In this document: piece by piece, positions 26,148-34,946 of the stretch
Position numbering within the stretch: the first letter of the stretch is position 1
Layout: each line of letters opens with the position of its first letter
Assembly (NCBI GenBank): GCA_019638695.1
Contig: JAHBTG010000022.1
Span: 1 to 36,770, forward strand
Direction of reading: 5' to 3'
Length of the DNA: 36,770 nucleotides
From: Bacteroidota bacterium
Lineage (GTDB): Bacteria; Bacteroidota; Bacteroidia; J057; JAJTIE01
Program-made: the position numbers and the translations under genes
Notes under the pieces: generated by a model
The model's input: only the letters and a program-made list of their open reading frames with translations
Told to the model about the DNA's origin: nothing
Databases searched by the model: none

Positions 26148-27992
26148 ATGCGAATAGTCCAAAGCCTGCTGCTGGCAGGAATCCTGTGCCTGGCTGCCCA
26201 GTCCGGGCGTGCCGAGGTGAAGCTGCGGATGAAGGAAGGGTACAGGGTAGAAAGCCATCTCAACGGGCAGACAGTGTCTTTTACAGACTTCCTGGATGCG
26301 ATGGTGGCAGTGAAAAACCCCACCTTCTTTCGCAATATCAAGATAGTTTTTGATCTGTCTGAGGACAAAAAAGGGATGGATACCCGCTGGGCGAACGGCG
26401 GCCCCCGCCTCCACGTCAGGCATGATGTGTTCCTCTATGACTGTGAGTTTGACCGCGAGTTCTGGCTGGTAGCCCGGGATCTCACTTTTCATGGCCTCTT
26501 CAGCTTCTACAACTGCAAGAACCTGAAAGGGGTGTTCAAAGGTTGCGAGTTCAGAAACAGTGTGCGCTGCTTTGGCAATGAGTTTGAGTTTATGGACTTT
26601 GAGGACTGCCAGTTTCGTCATGGGTTCAAATGGGGCAGGGGGTTTATGATGGACCACCTGAAGTTTAGCCACTGCCAGTTTAGCGTGGACCCCGAGCTGC
26701 TTCCCAACAGCTATGGCCCGGATATGGAGGGCCGCACCTTGCTGGTGAATAACAAGCTGGAAGAGTTTGACCTGACGCTGGACCATTGTGTCTTTAAGGT
26801 GCCCGACAGCCTGGCTGCGCACAGCCAGTATTTTGCCACCATGAACCACACGCAGTTCAGCAATCTGCGCATTATGCACTGCGATTTTCATACCGGCGTC
26901 AATATTACCCAGAGCTCCATCAGCAATCTTTTCCAGTCCTATGGCTGCCATTACCGGCAGTCGGTAGTCATTGATGCGCTGAACCTGAACCCCGTTAATA
27001 CCAAGGTGGACTGGCTGAGCCTGGACAACTACCGGCTGGCTGTCTTTCACCATGACAGCGACAGCCTGGTGAGCGGCCTGCAGCCTCATTTGCTGAACGA
27101 CCCCCGCACGGTGAATACCCTCATCAGCTGCTATGCCAATCTCTACCAGGCATTTCGCACACAGGGCAACCGCCTGGCTGCCAATGCCTGCTATGTAGAA
27201 TGGAAGAACCTGGAGACGGTTTACCTGCGCAATCTTTCCTACACCAGCGTGGAGGGTTCTCCCTATTTCCTCTACCTCATGAACATCTTCCTGAGAGAGT
27301 TCTGCGACTATGGTACTAATCCCCTGAAGTCTTTACTGATATCGGCTTATGTGTTGCTGGCCTTTGCAGCAGTATATTTCCTGTATCCCTGGCAGATAGG
27401 AGAGCCGGACAGGGGGTTCTACCGGCAGATGCTGCTCTTTGCGCAGTACTTTACCCGCCCGGGCAGGCTGGCACAGATGCCTGCACCCGGCGGCACAGAC
27501 TGGGCGCTGGAAGGCAATGGCAGTGGCTGGCAGGCGGCCAATTCCGCTTCGCGGGATCTTGCCGCGGCCTCCCAGGGCACTATGGCAGATGCCTATAAGC
27601 AGTTTGTGCAGACCCAGCCCTCAAAGGCTATGCCTTTCTACTTCCGCCTGATTGGCAAATACCGGCTGAGGACCAACCTGTATACCCGCTTTCAGCAGAT
27701 GCTGCTGCGTACGATAGACTGGTTGCCCCGCCAGTGGCAACACTATAGCCCGTTTCGCCGCTTTATCTATGCCACTTTCTATGGCTTGCTTATTCTGACC
27801 CTGCTGCTTAGCTACCTGTTCGTGCGGGTGCTGGATGCCACTGCACTCAGCCTTAATGTATTCAGTACGCTGGGATTCGGGCAGATCCCTATCTACGGCG
27901 TACCCCGTTACCTTACGATATTGGAAGGGTTCATCGGCTGGTTCCTGCTGAGCATTTTCAGTGTATCGCTCATCAGCCAGGTGATTCAGTAA
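26148..27992 (+). CDS. Secreted beta-helix domain fused to a K+-channel-like pore
   Basis: 614 residues. The signal peptide (MRIVQSLLLAGILCLAAQSGRA) is followed by about 270 residues of short repeating 'DCxF / NCxF' strands (LYDCEFDREFW, FYNCKNLKGVFKGCEF, FEDCQFRHGF, LDHCVF), as in beta-helix or pentapeptide-like sheets. A helical stretch leads to membrane helix 1 (about 395-417), a basic 120-residue loop, helix 2 (542-565), a pore loop with STLGFGQIP (573-581) and helix 3 (590-612), where the protein ends. TLGFGQ resembles the K+ filter TVGYGD and the GFG form of hERG-type channels. With a cleaved signal the filter faces outward, as in real channels. Function (gated ion channel with an external sensor) is inferred. 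Confidence 0.72.
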   Translation: MRIVQSLLLAGILCLAAQSGRAEVKLRMKEGYRVESHLNGQTVSFTDFLDAMVAVKNPTFFRNIKIVFDLSEDKKGMDTRWANGGPRLHVRHDVFLYDCEFDREFWLVARDLTFHGLFSFYNCKNLKGVFKGCEFRNSVRCFGNEFEFMDFEDCQFRHGFKWGRGFMMDHLKFSHCQFSVDPELLPNSYGPDMEGRTLLVNNKLEEFDLTLDHCVFKVPDSLAAHSQYFATMNHTQFSNLRIMHCDFHTGVNITQSSISNLFQSYGCHYRQSVVIDALNLNPVNTKVDWLSLDNYRLAVFHHDSDSLVSGLQPHLLNDPRTVNTLISCYANLYQAFRTQGNRLAANACYVEWKNLETVYLRNLSYTSVEGSPYFLYLMNIFLREFCDYGTNPLKSLLISAYVLLAFAAVYFLYPWQIGEPDRGFYRQMLLFAQYFTRPGRLAQMPAPGGTDWALEGNGSGWQAANSASRDLAAASQGTMADAYKQFVQTQPSKAMPFYFRLIGKYRLRTNLYTRFQQMLLRTIDWLPRQWQHYSPFRRFIYATFYGLLILTLLLSYLFVRVLDATALSLNVFSTLGFGQIPIYGVPRYLTILEGFIGWFLLSIFSVSLISQVIQ

Positions 27993-27996
27993 TGCG

Positions 27997-29481
27997 TTAC
28001 CGCGTACTGGATTCCAGTGTTTTGATGCGTCCGTCCAGCCAGCCGGTGAAGTTGTAATAGCGGGTAGCTTTTTGTTCAAACTGCTCACTCTTGAGCAGCT
28101 CTATCTGGTCTCTCAGTTTGCGGAGCAGCTCTATCAGTTTGGGGCGTGTCTTGGCCTTGGGTAGCTGGCGGATAAAGTCCATAATAAGGCTTTCCAGCTT
28201 GTAGATACGCTTGCGCTTTTTGAGAAAGCGGTAGGTGCTTTTGATGCGATAATCCAGCGTATCCCATTCCTGGGCATCATACAGGATCAGCAGTTCCAGT
28301 ATCTGGGCAAACACATAGATATCATCCCGCACCTGCTTGGGATTTTTCTGAAGGATGGCCTTGATATAGTGCCGCGCGATGCCGCTGTCATGCAGGTCAA
28401 AGTGTATGATGGCAAAGTTGTAATAAAACACATCCTTGGCCAGCGGATCCACCTTGCCGTGTTCCAGCAGGTCTATAATGGTGGGGATCATATCCCGTGC
28501 TTTTTCCAGCTGCCGCTGGTCTTCGTAAATAATGAACTGGTAATTATACAGCAGCTGGTAATACTGGCTTCTGCGGGCCTGGGGAAGGTCTTCTATCAGC
28601 TGGCTGTTTTGTATCTTGGAGATAAGCTTTTGTGCAGATTCCAGGTGGCCGCGCCAGTACTTTACCCGCACCCAGGAGAGCATGGCCGTGAGGTAATCTT
28701 CCAGGTATACGGTCTTCAGGAACAGGTGCCGGTTAGAGATCAGATCCAGTTTGTAATACTCGGCCTCTGCCCGGTCCATTTCGTCATTATAGAAGAAGGT
28801 AAGCCCGCGGATCACATGATACAGGCACTGGGCACGCAGGGAATGGGGTTTTACCTCGTCATGTACCAGTTCATTATCCAGGGTGATCTTGTGACTTTCT
28901 TCCCGGCTGAAATAGTCCCGGCGAAAGCGCAGCAGCACCTCTTCCTCCAGCAGCATGTATTCATACAGGTTGCGCAGTTTATTGGCTACCTCCTGTTGTT
29001 CGTCATATACCTGCCGCAGAGCCGGTATCTGTTTATCCAGCTCATAGCTATTGACAATCAGCTTATGCTGCCAGCGCAGCAGCTCCAGCAGCATCTCCAG
29101 GCGTTCTACCTTTTGGGCCTGCTTTTTGGCCTGAATAATGATCTTATCTGCACGGTCATAGAACCCCCTTGCATACAGTGCTTCTACATCCTGTATCGCA
29201 TCTGTAAGCAGGGCGTTGATGGAGTTCTTGCGGTCGTATTGTTTGATGAGCGCGAGTACCCTTTCTTCCAGGTAGCGGGTAATCCGCAGGAATCCGGGGT
29301 AGTTGTCCCGGTACCCCAGGTCATCCCTGGCCTGGTCTGCATCTACAGGAAAGGGGGTGCGCATAAGGTACTGAAATAACTGGCCATTGACACTGTTGGG
29401 CTTGATGAAGCTGGAGATATAGCGCTTCTCACTTCCCGTTAGTGAATGGATAAGTTCATGTATTTCAGTTAGCGGCTTCAA
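27997..29481 (-). CDS. All-helical TPR-like protein of unknown function
   Basis: 494 residues starting at TTG 29481 (MKPLTEIHELIHSL). No in-frame ATG lies between the upstream TAA and the conserved-looking N-terminus, and the nearby ATG is out of frame. The protein is helical throughout, with repeating A/Y/L patterns like tetratricopeptide repeats (YARGFYDRADKIIIQAKKQAQ, FYYNFAIIHFDLHDSGIARHY as examples, each cut short). It has a basic C-terminus and no signal peptide or membrane span. It is probably a cytoplasmic scaffold. Large proteins of this look recur in Bacteroidota without a named role. It is convergent with the channel-like gene, 4 nt apart. Confidence 0.78.
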   Translation of the reverse strand: MKPLTEIHELIHSLTGSEKRYISSFIKPNSVNGQLFQYLMRTPFPVDADQARDDLGYRDNYPGFLRITRYLEERVLALIKQYDRKNSINALLTDAIQDVEALYARGFYDRADKIIIQAKKQAQKVERLEMLLELLRWQHKLIVNSYELDKQIPALRQVYDEQQEVANKLRNLYEYMLLEEEVLLRFRRDYFSREESHKITLDNELVHDEVKPHSLRAQCLYHVIRGLTFFYNDEMDRAEAEYYKLDLISNRHLFLKTVYLEDYLTAMLSWVRVKYWRGHLESAQKLISKIQNSQLIEDLPQARRSQYYQLLYNYQFIIYEDQRQLEKARDMIPTIIDLLEHGKVDPLAKDVFYYNFAIIHFDLHDSGIARHYIKAILQKNPKQVRDDIYVFAQILELLILYDAQEWDTLDYRIKSTYRFLKKRKRIYKLESLIMDFIRQLPKAKTRPKLIELLRKLRDQIELLKSEQFEQKATRYYNFTGWLDGRIKTLESSTR

Positions 29482-29499
29482 TCTTTGGATAGATTATAA

Positions 29500-29507
29500 C
29501 AAAATTA
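29500..29507 (-). promoter_or_regulatory. -7 promoter element TAATTTTG of the TPR-like gene
   Basis: An exact TAnnTTTG match on the minus strand, 18 nt before the TTG start. It supports the unusual start codon. Confidence 0.5.
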
Positions 29508-29553
29508 AATCTAGGCAAATAAAATAAATTCCATACCAAACCGTATTAATATT

Positions 29554-30006
29554 TTAGCGAAGGTGCGTATGGCGAATCTCTCCGCCGCTATGCGCCACAA
29601 TAGCCAGCACCAGCAGGTTGAGCAACAGGATGGCCAGCGTTATCCAGGTGAGCCGGCGGGGCCACCGGGAGCCCAGCCGTTGGCTACCCAGTCCCAGTCC
29701 CAGACCCAGATGGGTTACCAGTCCTGTGATGTACAGCGGGATGAAATCATGGGCCATTTGTTCATGAATCCCTGCATAGCGTTCATCCAGCGCAGGGCTC
29801 TGGGTGGCTGCCAGGTGCGCCAGGGCGGCTTCGCCAGTTTTCAGCACCGGCAGCAGGCAGGCAAAAGCGATGCAGGACAATACCCAGTATAGCCTGAAGG
29901 CTGTGCGGTTGCCGGAAAACTGGGTCCATAGCCCGATGCCCAGCGCAATCAGGAGTGCAGCCAGGGGAAAATGGTTGATGAGCAGGTGAAGGCTCACCCC
30001 GTTCAT
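29554..30006 (-). CDS. Four-helix membrane protein, DUF2231-like
   Basis: 150 residues with four membrane helices. The features HLLINHFPLAALLIALGIGL at the N-terminus, TGEAALAHLA and IHEQMAHDF in the middle and the closing HSGGEIRHTHLR match the small DUF2231-like inner-membrane family with conserved His residues, which might bind haem or a metal. Function is not established. The ATG overlaps the ricT stop (TGATG), so it is translationally coupled to ricT. Confidence 0.68.
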   Translation of the reverse strand: MNGVSLHLLINHFPLAALLIALGIGLWTQFSGNRTAFRLYWVLSCIAFACLLPVLKTGEAALAHLAATQSPALDERYAGIHEQMAHDFIPLYITGLVTHLGLGLGLGSQRLGSRWPRRLTWITLAILLLNLLVLAIVAHSGGEIRHTHLR

Positions 30007-31121
30007 CAGGCGCCGGGTTTGGAATGAGGGCGGGGGCCTCCGCTTCTTTTCTTTTTACCTACCCCGCGTTTGCGGTTGTGGCTGGCCATGCGGGTATGCA
30101 GGTCGCTTTGCCCCACCACGTCCACAAAGTCCGTAGCTTTTACTTTGGGAGTAGACTCCTCCTCCGGGGGCAGCAGGCTGGGGGGCTTGATGCCCCGCTT
30201 ATTGAGGCGGACCAGTTCCTGCACCCGCTCGGCGGGTACCATCGTCCAGTTGCTTTCTCCACCATAGCTGAACCACATATGGCCGCGGAAGATATCGGTC
30301 TTCTGCAGGTAGGCTTTGCCCAGTTCGGTCTGGATCTCCCGCACGGAGGGGATGCCCTTGAGTGCGTCTAGGTAGGCTTCCAGTTCAAAGTTAAGGCAGC
30401 ATTTGAGGCGCCCGCACAGGCCGGTGATCTTGGCCGGGTTCAGGGAAATATTCTGGTAGCGTGCTGCGCCGGTGGTTACGCTCTTGAACTCGGTAAGCCA
30501 GGTGGAACAGCAGAGTTCCCGCCCGCAGGCGCCAATACCTCCTACCATGCCCGCTTCCTGCCGCATGCCTATCTGCCGCATCTCCACCCGTATGCGGAAG
30601 CGTCCTGCCAGCAGTTTAATAAGTTCGCGAAAGTCTACCCGGTGCTCTGCCGTGTAGAAGAAGATGGCCTTGCCGCCGTCTGCCTGGTATTCGACATCGG
30701 TCATTTTCATGCGCAACCCCATCTCAGAGACCATTTCCCGGGTGCGGTAGAGTGTCTCCGGCTCTTTTTCCTGCAGTTTGTGATGCAGCGCCAGGTCTTC
30801 TTCGGTGGCTTTGCGCAGGATCTTACCTGCATGCTTTTCCTGCACCTTCTTTTTTTTCATTTGCAGCAGCGCCATCTCGCCCCCTATGCTCAGGGTGCCT
30901 ATATCATAGCCGCGGTCACATTCCACCACCACTTTGTCGCCTATAAACAACTCCAGGCCGTGAGTATTGCGGTAAAAGCCCTTGCGGGTTTTTTTGAAGT
31001 GTACTTCGTAGATATTCTGAGACTCCTGTGCGCCAGGAGGCAGCATATTATCCAGCCAGTCATATACGTTGAGTCTGCTACTGCAGGCAGTGCTGCAACT
31101 TCCTCCGTTTCCACATCCCAT
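30006..31121 (-). CDS. ricT: RicT/YaaT-type PSP1-domain protein
   Basis: 371 residues from ATG 31119-31121 (MGCGNGGSCSTACSS). A TTG start four codons upstream is less likely. The Cys-rich N-terminus is followed by the PSP1 domain (IYEVHFKKTRKGFYRNTHGL, VVVECDRGYDIGTL) and the RicT signature (MVGGIGACGRELCCSTWL and KITGLCGRLKCCLNFE) with its conserved Cys cluster. In Bacillus, RicT joins RicA and RicF in an Fe-S-containing complex that affects RNase Y. RicA and RicF are not visible here and RNase Y use in this organism is unknown. A basic Lys/Arg/Gly-rich tail (HNRKRGVGKKKRSGGPRP) could bind RNA. Confidence 0.88.
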   Translation of the reverse strand: MGCGNGGSCSTACSSRLNVYDWLDNMLPPGAQESQNIYEVHFKKTRKGFYRNTHGLELFIGDKVVVECDRGYDIGTLSIGGEMALLQMKKKKVQEKHAGKILRKATEEDLALHHKLQEKEPETLYRTREMVSEMGLRMKMTDVEYQADGGKAIFFYTAEHRVDFRELIKLLAGRFRIRVEMRQIGMRQEAGMVGGIGACGRELCCSTWLTEFKSVTTGAARYQNISLNPAKITGLCGRLKCCLNFELEAYLDALKGIPSVREIQTELGKAYLQKTDIFRGHMWFSYGGESNWTMVPAERVQELVRLNKRGIKPPSLLPPEEESTPKVKATDFVDVVGQSDLHTRMASHNRKRGVGKKKRSGGPRPHSKPGA

Positions 31122-31363
31122 ATATTTTGACAATCAATAAGATAGATTGGTACTACTGTGCGAAAATAAGGAATATCCCCCCTGTAATTCCATTTGTGCA
31201 AACATTCCTTGACAGACGGTTGTGCCGGGTATTGTGGGGTGCCTGGACAGGGGAGCTATGCTGCCGCTTCGTAACAATCATATAACAAAAGCAAATTTTC
31301 CGCTTAATGCGGGCTTAATAGCCGGGGAGGAACTTTGCTGGCAATACATAAGACGTATTGCAT

Positions 31364-34162
31364 ATGAAGAAGACCCTACTGTTTGCTTGCTCTCTGCTCA
31401 CCTTCAGAAGCCGAATGGCTCCGCTCAAAAGCCTGTCTTACCGCGGCCTTTTCACCGGTATGGCGGTCATCACTTTGCTGCTGCTGGCAACAGGTATGCT
31501 GCAGGCACAGCTCTACATTAGCCAGTTGAACGACCCTAATACGGGTTGGCAAACGGAGAGGTCCGTAACGCTTACCAACTCCGGGTCTGCCTCGCTTACT
31601 ATGAATGGCTGGGTGTTTGAGATCACCGCCAATCTGAGCGCCGGAGGCACCTGTACTGCATTCATTCCGCTGCCAAGTGGTACCCTGGGTGCCAGTCGGA
31701 CCATTACCATACACATTAATGACTGGGGTGGAGCCAATACCGACTTCAGCAATGCCGGTATCAATCACCATTATCGGGCCACCAATTGGTCTGGTAACTG
31801 CTTCACCAACTGGAATGGCCTGGGGCATACCCAGGGCGATGGCGCCAGGTTGCACTATGATTGTCCTAGCCCCACGGGTCGTGTGCTGGTTCAGAGTGAA
31901 ACCACCACCAATTTTGAGAACAAGACAGTTACCATAAGCAACAATTCCACCCCGCCTTCCTGCCTTTCCTGCACAGCTACCACGCCGGCCAGCACACTGT
32001 CCGGTGGGGGCTCTTTCTGTGCTGCTTCCGCTACACTGAGCCGCACAAGTGCCCCAAGCGGTACGACTACCTGGTATTGGCAGAGCAGTACCACCGGCAC
32101 TAGTACGGCAAATTCCGGCAGCACTTTCAATGCCACTGCCAGTGGTACCTATTACCTGCGCGCCTATAATAGTGCGGGTGGAGGTTGCTGGAGTACCGCT
32201 ACTGCCGGCGTGAGTGTTACTCTGAATAGTGTACCTGCTGCCACTTCCGTATCCGGCGGTGGCACCGTTTGCGGCACCAGTACCACCCTTACCGCCAGCG
32301 GCGGTAGCGGCGGCACGATCTACTTCCAGGGTACCACCAGCGGCGGCACCAGTACGGCCACACCCGGAGCCTCTCAGCTGGTTTCTGCCAACGGCACCTA
32401 CTATTTCCGCAGCCGCTCTGCAGCAGGCTGCTGGGGGCCGGAAGGCAGCGTAAGCGTAACCTTTAGCACCCCGCCTGCTGCCGATGCAGGGCCCGCAATG
32501 GCCATTACCTGCACGGACAGGTATACACTGAGTGGTAGCACCCTGGGTGCCGGACAAACCGGCCTGTGGACAGGCAGTGCTGTGACGGGTGGTGGCAGTG
32601 TGAGTTTTGATGATGCCGCATCTCCCACTGCAGAAGCTACGTTTACTGCCCCCGGCCTATACCAGCTCACCTGGACAGTGAGCGCCGGCGGGTGCACACC
32701 CAGTGCAGACCAGATCATAGTGGGTAGCCTGAAAGATGGGGATCCCGGCTACTGGACCGGGCTTGCCGCAACAGTAGGCGGCAATGGCGAGGACTGGAAT
32801 GATTGCCGCAACTGGGCAGACGGGGTGGTGCCTACATCCGGTACCGTGATCCTGACGGATGTGCGGCCCGCTTACCTGGGGGGTACAGCCGTAACTGCTT
32901 TGCCGCAGAATATCCCTGCAGTTACCTTGAATACGCTTGTGATGGATAACCCCCAGGCCGGTGGCGCTGCGCTGGCCAATGGCGCCCAGGTCACCCTGAC
33001 CGGTACGCTCAAGCTGGCGCGCGGCTGGATCGTGACCCCCACCAATGCCTGGATATATGTAGATAACGGCGCCGTTGCCGCCATTACCGATGCCGGCAAT
33101 GCTGCAGTTGCCTATAGCAACACCGCTTACGTGCGGGGAACGCTGCGCCGCCGGATAACCGGTGCGGATGCTTATGCGTTTCCTGTGGGAGATGCGCAGA
33201 GCCGCTTTGTAAACTATGTTCAGAACAGTGTGCCCGCAGGGGGCAGCTATACGGAAGTACGCTTCAATGCCGGGGTGATCCCTGCCGGCTTAGGCGCTTT
33301 CCTGCCCTATGAGGATCATAATGCCAGCTTTGCAGATGTCATGTCTGACGGCAGCTGGGAGGTCCTGAGCAACCAGGTGAGTACAGATTATAGCCTGGAA
33401 GCGTTTCCCGGCGCCGCTAATCTCAACTTCTGCGGGGGCGCACCCTGCATGGCCTACACACTGGCTAAAAAGAGCGGGGGTACCTGGTCCAACGGCAGCA
33501 GCAGCCCTGCGTTGTTCCAGGGCGCTACGCCTACCACCTTCAAGGGCTTGTCTGCCCAGAACAGTGTGCGGCGTAACGGCTATACTACTTTCTCCGAGAT
33601 CGTGATAGTGGGTAGCCCTGCCTTGCCCATGCCTATTGAGCAGCTGCAACTGAATGGTGACTGGCAGGGCGCAGTGCCTCTGCTTACCTGGGTAAGCGTG
33701 CAGGAGCAGGCCACCGAAACCTGTGTGCTGGAGCGCAGTGCCAATGGCCGGGACTTTACGGAGATCCACCGTATGGCCGCACAAGGTTATCATCCGGACG
33801 CCTACCGTTACCGGGCAGAAGACCATGCCCCGCTTTCGGAGGCTTATTACCGGGTTTATATACAGGACCTGAGTGGCGCTCGCCACTATAGCAACACAGT
33901 ACTGCTGGTCCGCGGACAGGAGCCGGAAGCCTATACGCTGCGTGCTTATCCCAATCCTGCGAGCAATACCCTGGCGGTTACCTTACCCGCGCATGTTAGT
34001 AGGGTCACGCTGTATAATACGCTGGGACAGGCTGTGCATGATAAGGTTACCCAGGGCGAGACGCATAGCGTGCTGGATATACAGCACCTGGCCGGCGGGG
34101 CCTATACACTGGTGGTGCAGGACGGCACGCAGCGCCATACGCTGCGCGTGATCAAGCAATAG
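31364..34162 (+). CDS. Large secreted protein with Ig-like repeats and a T9SS sorting domain
   Basis: 932 residues from ATG 31364 (MKKTLLFACSLLTF). An internal ATG at 31415 (MAPLKSLSYRGLF) gives a more ordinary signal peptide ending LQAQ, so the start is uncertain. Order: an N-terminal beta domain of unknown type (GWVFEITANLSAGGTC, about 50-190), two Ig-like SprB-type repeats rich in Gly/Ser/Thr (FCAASATLSRTS and VCGTSTTLTASGG), a PKD-like unit, a GNGEDWNDCRNWADGVVPTS module common in Bacteroidota surface proteins, a beta-rich region, and a T9SS type A domain (LRAYPNPASNTLAVTLP). It should pass T9SS with help of PorQ and act as an adhesin-like surface or released protein. Its stop overlaps dapF by 11 nt. 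Confidence 0.85.
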   Translation: MKKTLLFACSLLTFRSRMAPLKSLSYRGLFTGMAVITLLLLATGMLQAQLYISQLNDPNTGWQTERSVTLTNSGSASLTMNGWVFEITANLSAGGTCTAFIPLPSGTLGASRTITIHINDWGGANTDFSNAGINHHYRATNWSGNCFTNWNGLGHTQGDGARLHYDCPSPTGRVLVQSETTTNFENKTVTISNNSTPPSCLSCTATTPASTLSGGGSFCAASATLSRTSAPSGTTTWYWQSSTTGTSTANSGSTFNATASGTYYLRAYNSAGGGCWSTATAGVSVTLNSVPAATSVSGGGTVCGTSTTLTASGGSGGTIYFQGTTSGGTSTATPGASQLVSANGTYYFRSRSAAGCWGPEGSVSVTFSTPPAADAGPAMAITCTDRYTLSGSTLGAGQTGLWTGSAVTGGGSVSFDDAASPTAEATFTAPGLYQLTWTVSAGGCTPSADQIIVGSLKDGDPGYWTGLAATVGGNGEDWNDCRNWADGVVPTSGTVILTDVRPAYLGGTAVTALPQNIPAVTLNTLVMDNPQAGGAALANGAQVTLTGTLKLARGWIVTPTNAWIYVDNGAVAAITDAGNAAVAYSNTAYVRGTLRRRITGADAYAFPVGDAQSRFVNYVQNSVPAGGSYTEVRFNAGVIPAGLGAFLPYEDHNASFADVMSDGSWEVLSNQVSTDYSLEAFPGAANLNFCGGAPCMAYTLAKKSGGTWSNGSSSPALFQGATPTTFKGLSAQNSVRRNGYTTFSEIVIVGSPALPMPIEQLQLNGDWQGAVPLLTWVSVQEQATETCVLERSANGRDFTEIHRMAAQGYHPDAYRYRAEDHAPLSEAYYRVYIQDLSGARHYSNTVLLVRGQEPEAYTLRAYPNPASNTLAVTLPAHVSRVTLYNTLGQAVHDKVTQGETHSVLDIQHLAGGAYTLVVQDGTQRHTLRVIKQ

Positions 34163-34922
34163 GGTAGCGGCCCGAAAAGACAGCCACGGCAGGTCCGCAT
34201 AACCAGGGCCTGCCTTCGTCTTCAAACCGCACAGAGAGCATGCCTCCGGGGGTCTTTACGGTTACACTGTTCAGCTCCGGGTATCGTAACCGGTGGGCCG
34301 CCGCCGCCGCAGTTACGCCTGTGCCGCAGCTATAGGTCTCATCCTCCACACCCCGCTCATAAGTGCGCATGGCGAGCTTGCCCGGGGCCAGCGCCTGCAC
34401 AAAGTTCACATTCGTGCCTCCTTGTGCCGCATACTGGGGACTGTAGCGAATGCGGGCACCTTCGGTGCGGATATCTGCCGCTTCCGGCGGTGCTACCCAT
34501 ACGATATGGTGCGGGCTGCCGGTATGGAGGTACTCCTCTGTAGCGCTGTATACCCGGTGATCATACGGCAGGATCATTTCCAGTTCCACCACATCTGGCT
34601 TAAGATGTGCACGGTGCGGGCCGTCTACCGCCAGGAAGGCGGTCTCAGATGTGCAGATGCGCAGGAACTCTGCAAAGCGCACCACGCAACGTCCGCCGTT
34701 GCCGCACATGGTGCTGGGCCGGCCGTCGGAGTTGTAATACAGCATCTCAAAGGCATAGTCGGCATGGTGCTGCACCAGGATGACCCCGTCTGCCCCTATA
34801 CCGAAACGGCGATGGCACATGCGCTCGAACAATGCATGATCCTGCGGGGAAAGGATGCGCTCCCGGTTGTCGATCATGACAAAATCATTACCCGTAGCCT
34901 GGTACTTGTGAAAGTCAATCAT
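34152..34922 (-). CDS. dapF: Diaminopimelate epimerase DapF
   Basis: 256 residues from ATG 34920-34922 (MIDFHKYQATGNDFVMID). The two catalytic cysteines are Cys73 in NSDGRPSTMCGNGGRC and Cys199 in YERGVEDETYSCGTGVTAA. It converts LL- to meso-diaminopimelate for lysine and peptidoglycan cross-links, in the cytoplasm. It is slightly shorter than the E. coli enzyme but has all motifs. It lies 24 nt after a SiaC-like gene on the same strand, and its 3' end overlaps the convergent T9SS protein gene by 11 nt. Confidence 0.96.
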   Translation of the reverse strand: MIDFHKYQATGNDFVMIDNRERILSPQDHALFERMCHRRFGIGADGVILVQHHADYAFEMLYYNSDGRPSTMCGNGGRCVVRFAEFLRICTSETAFLAVDGPHRAHLKPDVVELEMILPYDHRVYSATEEYLHTGSPHHIVWVAPPEAADIRTEGARIRYSPQYAAQGGTNVNFVQALAPGKLAMRTYERGVEDETYSCGTGVTAAAAAHRLRYPELNSVTVKTPGGMLSVRFEDEGRPWLCGPAVAVFSGRYPIA

Positions 34923-34946
34923 AGTTGAAACACACAGGTCTGTTTA

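Noticed and set aside
28369-29379. 336-codon hydrophobic open frame opposite the TPR-like gene
   Set aside because: The hydrophobic look arises from complementing Lys/Asp/Glu-rich helical codons. The minus-strand frame has a promoter element and a coherent helical pattern.
31376-32557. 393-codon Gly/Ala/Arg-rich open frame opposite the T9SS protein
   Set aside because: Low-complexity complement of Gly/Ser/Thr repeat codons in the real gene.
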